From: Chitinophagaceae bacterium
GTDB taxonomy: Bacteria > Bacteroidota > Bacteroidia > Chitinophagales > Chitinophagaceae
DNA length: 10,672 bases
Direction: 5' to 3'
Assembly: GCA_008080615.1 (NCBI GenBank)
Contig: VIKJ01000117.1
Span: forward strand, 1 to 10,672
Numbering within the stretch: the first letter of the stretch is position 1; every line of letters begins with the position of its first letter. Made by a program: the position numbers and the translations under genes. Below the pieces are notes generated by a model. That model saw only the letters and a list, made by a program, of their open reading frames with translations. It had not been told where the DNA came from and did not search any database. Shown one piece after another: positions 1-6,145 of the stretch.

Positions 1-27
1 AATTAATACGCCGTTAATCCATAATAA

Positions 28-144
28 TCGGTTCTGTGGCCACAGAGAAAAAAATGGACGATGGTAGATACGATATTACTCGGGGTAAATAATGACAGCC
101 CGGCTAAAGCGAAACTGGAAATGTTTTATAATTTTTCTATCTAA
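28..144 (+). pseudogene. possible C-terminal coding remnant of an unknown protein
   Basis: An open frame runs from 28 to a TAA at 142-144 and reads like real protein near its end (…AKAKLEMFYNFSI, stop). Its base composition is clearly less AT-rich than the two genes that follow. In-frame stops at 4-6 and 22-27 block extension to the left, so if this is the tail of a gene it is broken or frameshifted here. I do not recognise the protein. It may equally be non-coding intergenic DNA, so this is a weak call. Confidence 0.2.
33..46. repeat. 14-nt perfect palindrome
   Basis: TCTGTGGCCACAGA is a perfect inverted repeat with no spacer. It is noticeably more GC-rich than its surroundings and lies inside the possible coding remnant. 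It could be a dimeric regulator site, a recombination scar, or chance. No T-run follows, so it is not a typical terminator. Confidence 0.3.
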
Positions 145-155
145 AAATTTTTAAA

Positions 156-623
156 ATGAAAAATAAAATCTTTCTTACGATTTTTGTAATGCTAATCCTA
201 TTTAAGGGTTATTCAAGTAATATTACTTCAAATTCAATTGTTAGAAATGTAAATCACAGTTTTTTCTTTAGGCATATAGATAAAACTTATCACTCTACAA
301 ATGGTTACACTATTCGTATTGTAGGTGAACTTAATCATACTGGTTTTTTTACAAGCTGGTCATTTAGTGGTAAAGTATATATCACTGGAAATGGACAGAG
401 TATCGTATTAAATTTAGAACTGACTTCGCCTAAACCAGTGCCAGATATATGTTCAGATATAAATAACAATTTTGAATATGCTTCTGTAGATATTTCTGGG
501 AATGGTACATCAGCCACATCATGTTATTGGACTACCTCTAATCAAATTGCATCTGATGTATTAAACTCAAGTGAGATTATTGAAGAATTTTTAATAGATG
601 TTAATTTTGAAACATTTAATTAA
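156..623 (+). CDS. small exported protein of unknown function
   Basis: The 155-residue product starts with a lysine-containing n-region and a hydrophobic stretch (about residues 4-16), then a GYSS-like end, which together look like a Sec signal peptide cut near residue 20-21. The mature part is rich in Asn, Ser, Thr and aromatic residues with alternating hydrophobic positions, suggesting an all-beta exported domain. It has two cysteines, C99 and C123, which could form a disulfide. I recognise no family. The gene is very AT-rich compared with the metabolic genes to the right. It ends just before a strong terminator, so it is probably transcribed alone. No Shine-Dalgarno site is seen, as is usual in Bacteroidota. 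The frame is credible because of the signal peptide and the terminator placed right after the stop. Confidence 0.65.
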   Translation: MKNKIFLTIFVMLILFKGYSSNITSNSIVRNVNHSFFFRHIDKTYHSTNGYTIRIVGELNHTGFFTSWSFSGKVYITGNGQSIVLNLELTSPKPVPDICSDINNNFEYASVDISGNGTSATSCYWTTSNQIASDVLNSSEIIEEFLIDVNFETFN

Positions 624-627
624 ATTT

Positions 628-664
628 TATCTTGCAGTAGTATTTCTATTGCAAGATATTTTTT
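628..664 (+). terminator. rho-independent terminator after the first orphan gene
   Basis: The 9-bp arms TATCTTGCA (628-636) and TGCAAGATA (650-658) pair perfectly around a 13-nt loop, followed by six T residues at 659-664. It begins 5 nt after the stop codon of the 156-623 gene and ends 20 nt before the next start, so it separates two transcription units. Confidence 0.8.
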
Positions 665-683
665 ATTTACTAACAGCATTTTT

Positions 684-1310
684 ATGAAAATAATTAATAT
701 TTTTTTATCAATAGTTTATTTTTCCATTTCTGTTTCGACAAAAGCCCAAGATATATCAGCAAAAGAGTTACATTATCAACTTACAGTTAAGTCCATAGCA
801 ACTAATGATTCTAGTGTTGTTGACTCAATTGGTTCTTTTGTCATAGTAGATTATAGAATAATTACTAATGGTATTTTATATTTTTTTAAAATGAAACCAC
901 GTGAGGCTTATCTTTATTTTAATAATATAAATGAATTACTAGACGATGAAGACTCGGTTTTACTCAGAATTGATAGTTTATCCTTGTTTAATTTTAAAGA
1001 CAATAAAAAGTATTCTCTAGTTTCTGAAAAATTAGGAAAATCAATTCATTTTCAAAATGAAAATAATATAAATAAAACCATACAACAAACTCAAAATGGA
1101 ACTTCTTTTCTTCAAGATATGTTATTAGATAAAATGATAACTCCATTTCCTCAATATCTAGGGAATGAATTTGGTGTTACATCTGTAAAAAATAAAACAT
1201 TGGAATGTGTTTTAATAAAATCTGATACTTTCAAATATAACTTTAGTGATTTATTATATAAAGTAAAAAACTTTAAAAGTACAAATGAAAAATTTCCACT
1301 TCCATTTTAA
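684..1310 (+). CDS. exported protein of unknown function, AT-rich
   Basis: The 208-residue product has a Sec-type signal peptide: MKII followed by a hydrophobic core to about residue 18, with a likely cut after KA at position 21 (KAQ-D). The remainder is Lys, Asn and Ile rich, with no cysteine pair, no repeat and no sorting domain at the C terminus, which ends in PLPF. It recalls the small exported orphan proteins common in Bacteroidota, but I cannot assign a family. Like its upstream neighbour it is strongly AT-rich, consistent with recent acquisition. It lies downstream of a terminator, so it probably has its own promoter. The next gene, tadA, converges on it from the right. Confidence 0.65.
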   Translation: MKIINIFLSIVYFSISVSTKAQDISAKELHYQLTVKSIATNDSSVVDSIGSFVIVDYRIITNGILYFFKMKPREAYLYFNNINELLDDEDSVLLRIDSLSLFNFKDNKKYSLVSEKLGKSIHFQNENNINKTIQQTQNGTSFLQDMLLDKMITPFPQYLGNEFGVTSVKNKTLECVLIKSDTFKYNFSDLLYKVKNFKSTNEKFPLPF

Positions 1311-1314
1311 GTCC

Positions 1315-1348
1315 GTGTAAGAATACACTTACTTCTCAATAAAGAGAA
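1315..1348. terminator. possible weak terminator structures between converging genes
   Basis: Between the converging stop codons there are short inverted repeats: GTAAG (1317-1321) with CTTAC (1328-1332), and TTCTC (1333-1337) with GAGAA (1344-1348). The stems are only 5 bp. The nearby A-run (1354-1359, T-run on the minus strand) lies upstream of the stems for leftward transcription, so it does not complete a classic terminator. This is a weak call. Confidence 0.2.
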
Positions 1349-1378
1349 TACCTAAAAAATATACTAACTAAACAGTAT

Positions 1379-1825
1379 TTACCGCTTCGATCTAAAAAAA
1401 GATTTCATTAAGAAAGCACATTCAGCTTCTAGTACTCCGTGCACCAATTCTGTTTTAGGATGAAAGGGCCATTTCTCTTGAGTTAATCTGCGATAGCCAT
1501 TTTTTTCATCAGATGCGCCATAAACAATTCGGCCCAATTTGCCCCAATAGATTGCACCACAACACATGATGCAAGGCTCTAGGGTAACATATAAACAAGC
1601 GTCTGGTAAATATTTACTTCCTAAAGAACTGTATGCAGTTGTTAATGCGAGTATTTCTGCGTGCGCAGTAGAGTCGTTTAATAATTCAACTTGATTATGT
1701 CCCCTTGCAATAATGGTATTGTTTAATACCACTATTGCACCTACAGGAACTTCATCGGCATCATATGCCATTTGTGCTTCTTTCAATGCCTGTTGCATGA
1801 AATATTCATCATTCAACAGCTGCAT
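1379..1825 (-). CDS. tadA: tRNA-specific adenosine deaminase (TadA-like nucleoside deaminase)
   Basis: The 148-residue protein has the complete cytidine/deoxycytidylate deaminase zinc site: HAE at residues 55-57 (H55 zinc ligand, E57 proton shuttle) and PCIMC at 84-88 (C85 and C88 ligands). DEVPVGAIVV (about 24-33) and the GHNQ segment (42-45) are typical of TadA. Family members deaminate A34 of tRNA-Arg(ACG) to inosine in the cytoplasm, which is needed to read CGN arginine codons. Related guanine deaminases share the fold, but the sequence around the zinc site fits TadA better. The length is normal for Bacteroidota. It sits 3 nt after the DUF1080 gene, so it probably shares the leftward transcript although its function is unrelated to sugar metabolism. 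Confidence 0.88.
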   Translation of the reverse strand: MQLLNDEYFMQQALKEAQMAYDADEVPVGAIVVLNNTIIARGHNQVELLNDSTAHAEILALTTAYSSLGSKYLPDACLYVTLEPCIMCCGAIYWGKLGRIVYGASDEKNGYRRLTQEKWPFHPKTELVHGVLEAECAFLMKSFFRSKR

Positions 1826-1828
1826 ATA

Positions 1829-2527
1829 CTATAATTTTTTAATCATGATATTTCTATACCATACATTGTCTCCGTGATCTTGTAAAGCAATATGACCACT
1901 AAAGACTTTTCCAAAATCGGCCTTGTCTTTAAACTTGCTGCCTGCAATTAATGCTCTCCAATCTGCATCACCATAAGTAGTGGAAACCGTGTTTACTCCA
2001 TTAAGATAAAAATCTAATTTACCATTGTAGCTAATAATATCTACCTGGTTCCATTCGCCAACTTTATTTACAGCACCTTCTTTTCCTTCCACTAAATCGT
2101 ACAAATTTCCAGCACGATGTTTTTTTATCTTCCCATCGGGGTGGCCATCATTGTCTAACACTTGCATTTCGGGACCAGTAAACCAGACTTGTTTGTATTT
2201 ACTTGTATCATCTTGAACCCAAAAAATAATCCCACTATTTCCGTTCTTAGAAATCTTCCATTCTAATTTCAAATGAAAATTAGTAAAGCTTGCATCAGAA
2301 ACTAAATCTCCCCCTTCCTTTGGATTTGTTTTTTTTGAATCCGCATCAAAAAACAAACTGCCATCCTGAACTTTCCAAGCAGCACTTGCTGTTGGTTTTC
2401 CATAGCAATGCCAGCCCTTAGTTGTTTTTCCATCAAACAAAGACACCCATTCTTTAGGCTTTGGTTGAGTAGGCGTGTTAAAACTTAAGCTAATGAAAGC
2501 GAAAGCGGCAATAATCAATTTGCGCAT
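1829..2527 (-). CDS. exported DUF1080 protein, putative 3-keto-glycoside hydrolase/lyase
   Basis: The 232-residue protein has a signal peptide (MRKLIIAAFAFISL…, cut near residues 17-20) and a single DUF1080 domain (Pfam 3-keto-disaccharide hydrolase, a concanavalin-like beta sandwich) covering the rest. Visible family motifs are SLFDGK…GW (29-39), EWKISKNGNSGIIF (89-102), PEMQVLDNDGH (119-129), GEWN (157-160) and ALQDHGDNVWYRNI (214-227). Family members act on glycosides already oxidised to a ketone at C3, cleaving the glycosidic bond. The protein looks full length. Its gene lies 5 nt from a cytochrome c gene and in the same locus as a GMC dehydrogenase that could make the 3-keto substrate, which supports this role. 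The substrate is unknown. The protein is probably periplasmic; no lipobox cysteine is seen. Confidence 0.85.
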   Translation of the reverse strand: MRKLIIAAFAFISLSFNTPTQPKPKEWVSLFDGKTTKGWHCYGKPTASAAWKVQDGSLFFDADSKKTNPKEGGDLVSDASFTNFHLKLEWKISKNGNSGIIFWVQDDTSKYKQVWFTGPEMQVLDNDGHPDGKIKKHRAGNLYDLVEGKEGAVNKVGEWNQVDIISYNGKLDFYLNGVNTVSTTYGDADWRALIAGSKFKDKADFGKVFSGHIALQDHGDNVWYRNIMIKKL

Positions 2528-2532
2528 GGAAA

Positions 2533-2922
2533 TTATTTTTTAAGTAACAAAATATACTTCACCATTTGCTTAGCATCATCTTCTGAAACTGTTGGATGTG
2601 GCGTCATAGGTACTTCACCCCAAACTCCTTTACCACCTGCGATAATTTTTCCTGCAAGCAAAGTAATATTGGCATCGGTATTTTCATATTTATTGGCAAC
2701 ATCTTGATAAGCTGGCCCTATTAATTTCTCTCTTACTTTATGACAAGTAAGGCAATCTGATTTTCCTATCAAAGCCAATCCTTTTTGATAATCGGGATTA
2801 CTACTTAAATCAGCAACAGGTGCTGCTGCTTCAGTTGCAGTTTTCTCTTCTGTTTTAGTAGCTCCACCGCCACATGCTGCAACCATTCCTGTAAGGGCAA
2901 ACAATACAATGTATTTCTTCAT
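2533..2922 (-). CDS. lipoprotein c-type cytochrome, class I
   Basis: The 129-residue product begins with a lipoprotein signal ending in the lipobox VAAC (C17), followed by a glycine-rich and Ala/Glu/Thr-rich linker (about 18-40). One haem c site, CLTCH, is at 57-61. M106 in VPMTPHP is the likely sixth ligand, and the C-terminal helix (DDAKQMVKYILLLKK) is typical of small cytochromes of the c551/c552 type. It should be anchored to a membrane and face the periplasm. In this locus the natural role is to accept electrons from the GMC flavoprotein complex encoded at 6146-8333; that link is inferred from context. It overlaps nothing and lies 5 nt before the DUF1080 gene. Confidence 0.87.
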   Translation of the reverse strand: MKKYIVLFALTGMVAACGGGATKTEEKTATEAAAPVADLSSNPDYQKGLALIGKSDCLTCHKVREKLIGPAYQDVANKYENTDANITLLAGKIIAGGKGVWGEVPMTPHPTVSEDDAKQMVKYILLLKK

Positions 2923-2953
2923 AAAGGCAAATTTTTGAAAGTTAAAGTTATTG

Positions 2954-3940
2954 CTAAATACCTAAAATTTTTCGATTAAAATTTTCATCAGTTCCCGTAC
3001 CTGCAAAATCATCAAAGGTTTTATCGGTTACGCGTATAATATGATCTTTAATAAAAGGAGCGCCTTCTGCAGCACCCGTTTCTGGATGCTTAAGTTTAAA
3101 ATTAACTTGACCATCTCCCAATGATCTAAACCTACCTGCTCTTTCTACCCATCCTTGATATCCTCCATAAACACCCTGCTTTCCGGTGGGATTAAATTCT
3201 GCATCTTTTACATGAAACATTTTAATGCGTTCATGGTAATGGTCTATATATTCTAGATAGTTTAAACATTGTAACACAAAATGAGAAGGATCATACAACA
3301 AGCAAGCACGTTGATGATTGTTTACTTTTTCTAAAAATAGTTCGTAGGTAATACCATCATGTAAATCTTCGCCAGGATGAATTTCATAACAAAGATCAAT
3401 ACCATGTTCTTCATACACATTTAAAATGGGTAACCATCGTTTGGCTAGTTCAGTGAATCCTGTTTCAACCAATCCCGCAGGGCGTTGTGGCCATGGGTAA
3501 ACGGTTTGCCATAGCAATGCTCCACTAAAAGTGGCACTTGCATTTAATCCTAAATTTTGCGAAGCTTTGGCTGCATATTTTAATTGTTGAACGGCCCATG
3601 CTGTTCTGGCGCTTGCATTGCCTTTTACGGCTTCAGGTGCAAATCCATCGAACAATGCATCATAAGCAGGGTTTACTGCAACTAATTGACCTTGTAAGTG
3701 TGTACTTAGTTCGGTTATTTGCATTCCTGCTGCTGCAACAATTCCACTAATTTCATCTGCATAGGTTTTGCTTTCTGCGGCTTTTTGTAAATCAATGCAA
3801 CGATTATCCCAAGAAGGAAGTTGAACCCCTGTGAAACCCAAGCCAGCAGCCCATTTACAAATTGTTTCTAAAGAATTAAATGGGGCTTGATCTCCCATAA
3901 ACTGTGCTAAAAAAATGCCAGGACCTTTGATTGTAGTCAT
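2954..3940 (-). CDS. sugar phosphate isomerase/epimerase-like TIM barrel, apparently with an internal deletion
   Basis: The 328-residue cytoplasmic protein (no signal peptide) belongs to the AP-endonuclease-2 / xylose-isomerase-like TIM barrel family (PF01261). Barrel-site residues visible are E187 in YEIHPGED, D217 and H220 in LYDPSHF, and H243 in FHVKDAEF, followed by the RFRSLGDGQ loop at 270-278. Homologs I remember then have a segment of about 23 residues containing a …W..LEWE… strand that supplies the last metal-binding glutamate, before LKHPE…GAAEGA. Here NFK (280-282) is joined directly to LKHPE (283-287), so that segment is missing in frame. Without it the divalent metal site should be incomplete and the enzyme inactive, or the assembly is wrong. 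The gene is 3 nt downstream of the Gfo/Idh/MocA gene, a pairing often seen in sugar-degradation operons. Substrate unknown. Confidence 0.82.
   Translation of the reverse strand: MTTIKGPGIFLAQFMGDQAPFNSLETICKWAAGLGFTGVQLPSWDNRCIDLQKAAESKTYADEISGIVAAAGMQITELSTHLQGQLVAVNPAYDALFDGFAPEAVKGNASARTAWAVQQLKYAAKASQNLGLNASATFSGALLWQTVYPWPQRPAGLVETGFTELAKRWLPILNVYEEHGIDLCYEIHPGEDLHDGITYELFLEKVNNHQRACLLYDPSHFVLQCLNYLEYIDHYHERIKMFHVKDAEFNPTGKQGVYGGYQGWVERAGRFRSLGDGQVNFKLKHPETGAAEGAPFIKDHIIRVTDKTFDDFAGTGTDENFNRKILGI
3089..3100 (-). other. junction of an apparent in-frame deletion in the isomerase gene
   Basis: On the minus strand the codons for Asn-Phe-Lys are followed at once by Leu-Lys-His-Pro (boundary about 3094/3095). 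In the family as I recall it, the final beta/alpha unit of the barrel lies between these two points. About 69-72 nt appear to be absent, a multiple of three, so the frame stays open. The size is estimated from memory of homologs, not from an alignment. Confidence 0.6.
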
Positions 3941-3943
3941 TGC

Positions 3944-5113
3944 TTAATTAATTTTATAAGTGGTCCATTTAATATCAGAATTAGCCGACTCTACTACATT
4001 ATCAATAAATGCCATTCCGCGAATGCCATCTTCTACCGAAGGAAAATCTAATGCTTCTTTAGGAGGAGTAGTGCCATTTAATTTTGCACTAAGGGTAGTA
4101 GCAAAATTTTTATAGATATTGGCAAATGCTTCTAAATAACCTTCGGGATGACCTCCTGGAGTTCTGCAATTTGCTGTAGCATAAGAAGAAAGCCGATCGG
4201 TATAATTAGATCCTGCTCTTAAAATTTGTGTTGGTTTATCTAGCCATTTTACAATGAGGGTATTGGGTTCCATCTGTGCCCATTCCAATCCACCATTTTC
4301 TCCATAAACCCTTATTTTTAAAGCGTTCTCTTCTCCTGCAGCTACTTGTGAAGCCATCAACACGCCGGCAGCTCCATTATCAAAATGCAACAATACACTA
4401 CCATCGTCATCTAACATTCTGCCCTCTACCATGGTATTTAAATCGGCACATAGTTTGGTGATTTTAGCACCAGTAATGTATTCGGCTAAATGCGCCGCAT
4501 GCGTACCAATATCGCCCATGCTACCACTCTTACCCGATTTTTTTGGATCGGTTCTCCAAGCAGCTTGTGCATTGCCTTCTCGCTCACTTAATTTACTCAA
4601 CCATCCTTGCGGATATTCTACCCATACTTTTCTAATTTTTCCAAACACCCCATCTGCTACCATGGCTTTGGCTTGCTTAACCATTGGGTAACCAGAATAT
4701 GTATGGGTTAAGCATAACAATAAGCCTGTTTCTTCTACTTTGGCTTTTAATTGTTTGGCTTCGTCTAAAGTAAAGCAAATGGGTTTTTCAATAACTACAT
4801 TAAAACCGTGTTCCAAAGCCATCATTGCCGGAGCAAAATGCGCAAAATTGGGTGTTACAATGGTAACAAAATCCATCCGCTGATCGGCAGGCAATGTTGC
4901 TTCGTGCTTAATCATTTCATCGTAAGTAAGATAGGTTCTGTCTTTAGGCAAAAACAATAGTTCCCCCGATTCCTGCGCAATAGTTGGGTTAATACTTAAT
5001 GCTCCGCATACCAGTTCTATCATTCCATCCATATTGGCTGCCAAACGATGGATGGCACCTATGAAAGCATCTTTACCTCCACCAATCATGCCCATTCTTA
5101 GTTTTCGATACAT
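3944..5113 (-). CDS. Gfo/Idh/MocA family NAD(P)-dependent oxidoreductase
   Basis: The 389-residue protein has an N-terminal Rossmann fold with a nucleotide loop at MIGGGKDAFIG (9-19), then VTPNFAH (86-92) and the family signature EKP (109-111), where K110 is the usual catalytic lysine. The C-terminal alpha/beta substrate domain carries GDIGTHAAH (200-208), with D201 and H205 in the expected active-site positions. There is no signal peptide, so it is cytoplasmic. Length and motifs look complete. Family members oxidise or reduce hydroxyls of sugars and cyclitols with NAD(P). As first gene of the leftward operon and neighbour of a PF01261 isomerase, it probably acts on a (3-keto) sugar imported or released by the pathway. 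The ATG at 5111-5113 gives the full Rossmann start and a 132-bp divergent gap. Confidence 0.88.
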   Translation of the reverse strand: MYRKLRMGMIGGGKDAFIGAIHRLAANMDGMIELVCGALSINPTIAQESGELLFLPKDRTYLTYDEMIKHEATLPADQRMDFVTIVTPNFAHFAPAMMALEHGFNVVIEKPICFTLDEAKQLKAKVEETGLLLCLTHTYSGYPMVKQAKAMVADGVFGKIRKVWVEYPQGWLSKLSEREGNAQAAWRTDPKKSGKSGSMGDIGTHAAHLAEYITGAKITKLCADLNTMVEGRMLDDDGSVLLHFDNGAAGVLMASQVAAGEENALKIRVYGENGGLEWAQMEPNTLIVKWLDKPTQILRAGSNYTDRLSSYATANCRTPGGHPEGYLEAFANIYKNFATTLSAKLNGTTPPKEALDFPSVEDGIRGMAFIDNVVESANSDIKWTTYKIN

Positions 5114-5245
5114 TGTAAGTTTTTTAGATTTGAATTTTAGAGATGCTTAAAAGTAAAAAAATTAGCCGATTATTTTTCGCTTTATCACAATCTTATGATT
5201 TTGATGCTAAACAAATATTATATTTAGCTTCCAATTGTTTGCTGT
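5114..5245. promoter_or_regulatory. divergent promoter region between the two operons
   Basis: This 132-bp AT-rich gap drives both operons. For the leftward operon a Bacteroidota-like pair is visible on the minus strand: TTTG (plus-strand CAAA, 5212-5215), then 16 nt, then TAAGATTG (plus-strand 5188-5195), which differs at one base from TAnnTTTG. For the rightward operon TTTG (5200-5203) and TATATTTA (5219-5226) are a poorer match with a short 15-nt spacer. The two candidates overlap, which would couple the operons. No clear operator palindrome is seen. The region is certain by layout; the exact boxes are tentative. Confidence 0.4.
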
Positions 5246-6127
5246 ATGAATACAAAAGCGAACCGCCGAGCCGCTATTAAAAATTTGATTGCTGGAACTG
5301 CTGTAATTACAGCCAGTTCATTTATTCCTACCGTAAGCTGCAAGGCAGCAGCAAGCTATGCTTTAAAAGGAAATATTCAACACGCCGTATGTAGATGGTG
5401 TTTTAGCGATTTATCTGTAGAACAACTTTGCATTGAAGCCAATAAACTAGGGATCAAAGGGATTGATTTAGTGGGCCCTAAAGATTGGCCTACATTAAAA
5501 AAATACAACCTTGTATCGAGTATGTGCAATGGCGCGGAAATCAGCCTGGTAAAGGGCTGGAACGATCCGCAGTATCATGCTACACTCATAAAAAATTATA
5601 CCGAGCATATCAATTTAGTAGCAGCAGCTGGCTATACCAACCTGATTTGTTTTAGCGGCAACAGAAATGGAATGAGCGATGAAATAGGCTTAACCAATTG
5701 TGCCAATGGATTAAAACAAATCATGGCGCATGCCGAAAAGAAAGGCGTGATTATTCAAATGGAATTGCTGAATAGTAAAGTAGATCATAAAGATTATATG
5801 TGCGATAGAACAGCATGGGGCGCAGAACTGTGCAAGCGCATTGGTTCTCCTAATTTTAAATTGCTCTATGATATATATCATATGCAAATAGATGAGGGAG
5901 ATGTGATTCATACTATACGGGAGTTTCACTCTTATATAGGACATTATCATACAGCAGGCGTACCTGATAGAAATGAAATTGATGATACACAGGAATTGTA
6001 TTATCCTGCTATTATGAAAGCGATATTGGCAACAGGATTTAAAGATTATGTAGCACAGGAATTTATTCCTACTGCAAAAGATAAATTGTTATCGCTAAAA
6101 AAAGCGATTGAAATATGTGATATTTAA
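5246..6127 (+). CDS. exported hydroxypyruvate-isomerase-like TIM barrel protein
   Basis: The 293-residue protein has an N-terminal signal with a twin arginine (NRRAAIKN, 6-13), a hydrophobic stretch to about residue 28 and a cysteine at 32 (PTVSC). It is therefore probably Tat-exported, perhaps as a lipoprotein. The rest is a PF01261 TIM barrel of the hydroxypyruvate isomerase-like group. Visible site residues are E173 in MELLNSK, D209 in LLYDIYHMQ, H235 in HYHTAGVPDRNE and E272 in AQEFIP, the expected four metal ligands, so the site is complete. The length is normal. Export makes metabolism of hydroxypyruvate unlikely; a periplasmic 3-keto sugar or its elimination product is a better guess from context. 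It is the first gene of the rightward operon, 18 nt before the GMC gene. Confidence 0.85.
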   Translation: MNTKANRRAAIKNLIAGTAVITASSFIPTVSCKAAASYALKGNIQHAVCRWCFSDLSVEQLCIEANKLGIKGIDLVGPKDWPTLKKYNLVSSMCNGAEISLVKGWNDPQYHATLIKNYTEHINLVAAAGYTNLICFSGNRNGMSDEIGLTNCANGLKQIMAHAEKKGVIIQMELLNSKVDHKDYMCDRTAWGAELCKRIGSPNFKLLYDIYHMQIDEGDVIHTIREFHSYIGHYHTAGVPDRNEIDDTQELYYPAIMKAILATGFKDYVAQEFIPTAKDKLLSLKKAIEICDI

Positions 6128-6145
6128 AACGTATAAACAAACCAT

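Noticed and set aside
1311..1378. Small RNA or riboswitch between the converging genes
   Set aside because: Only 5-bp inverted repeats are visible, with no conserved RNA pattern or promoter; it is better left as a weak terminator region.
4431..4691. 86-residue plus-strand open frame inside the Gfo/Idh/MocA gene
   Set aside because: It lies antisense to a well-conserved coding region and its translation shows no family likeness; the same applies to the open frames at 3538-3750 and 4276-4461.
5711..5950. 79-residue minus-strand open frame inside the hydroxypyruvate-isomerase-like gene
   Set aside because: It is antisense to a clear TIM-barrel gene; the hydrophobic, His-rich look is a by-product of reading the complementary strand. 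The minus-strand frames at 335-517, 6245-6472, 7760-7963 and 7902-8102 are rejected for the same reason.
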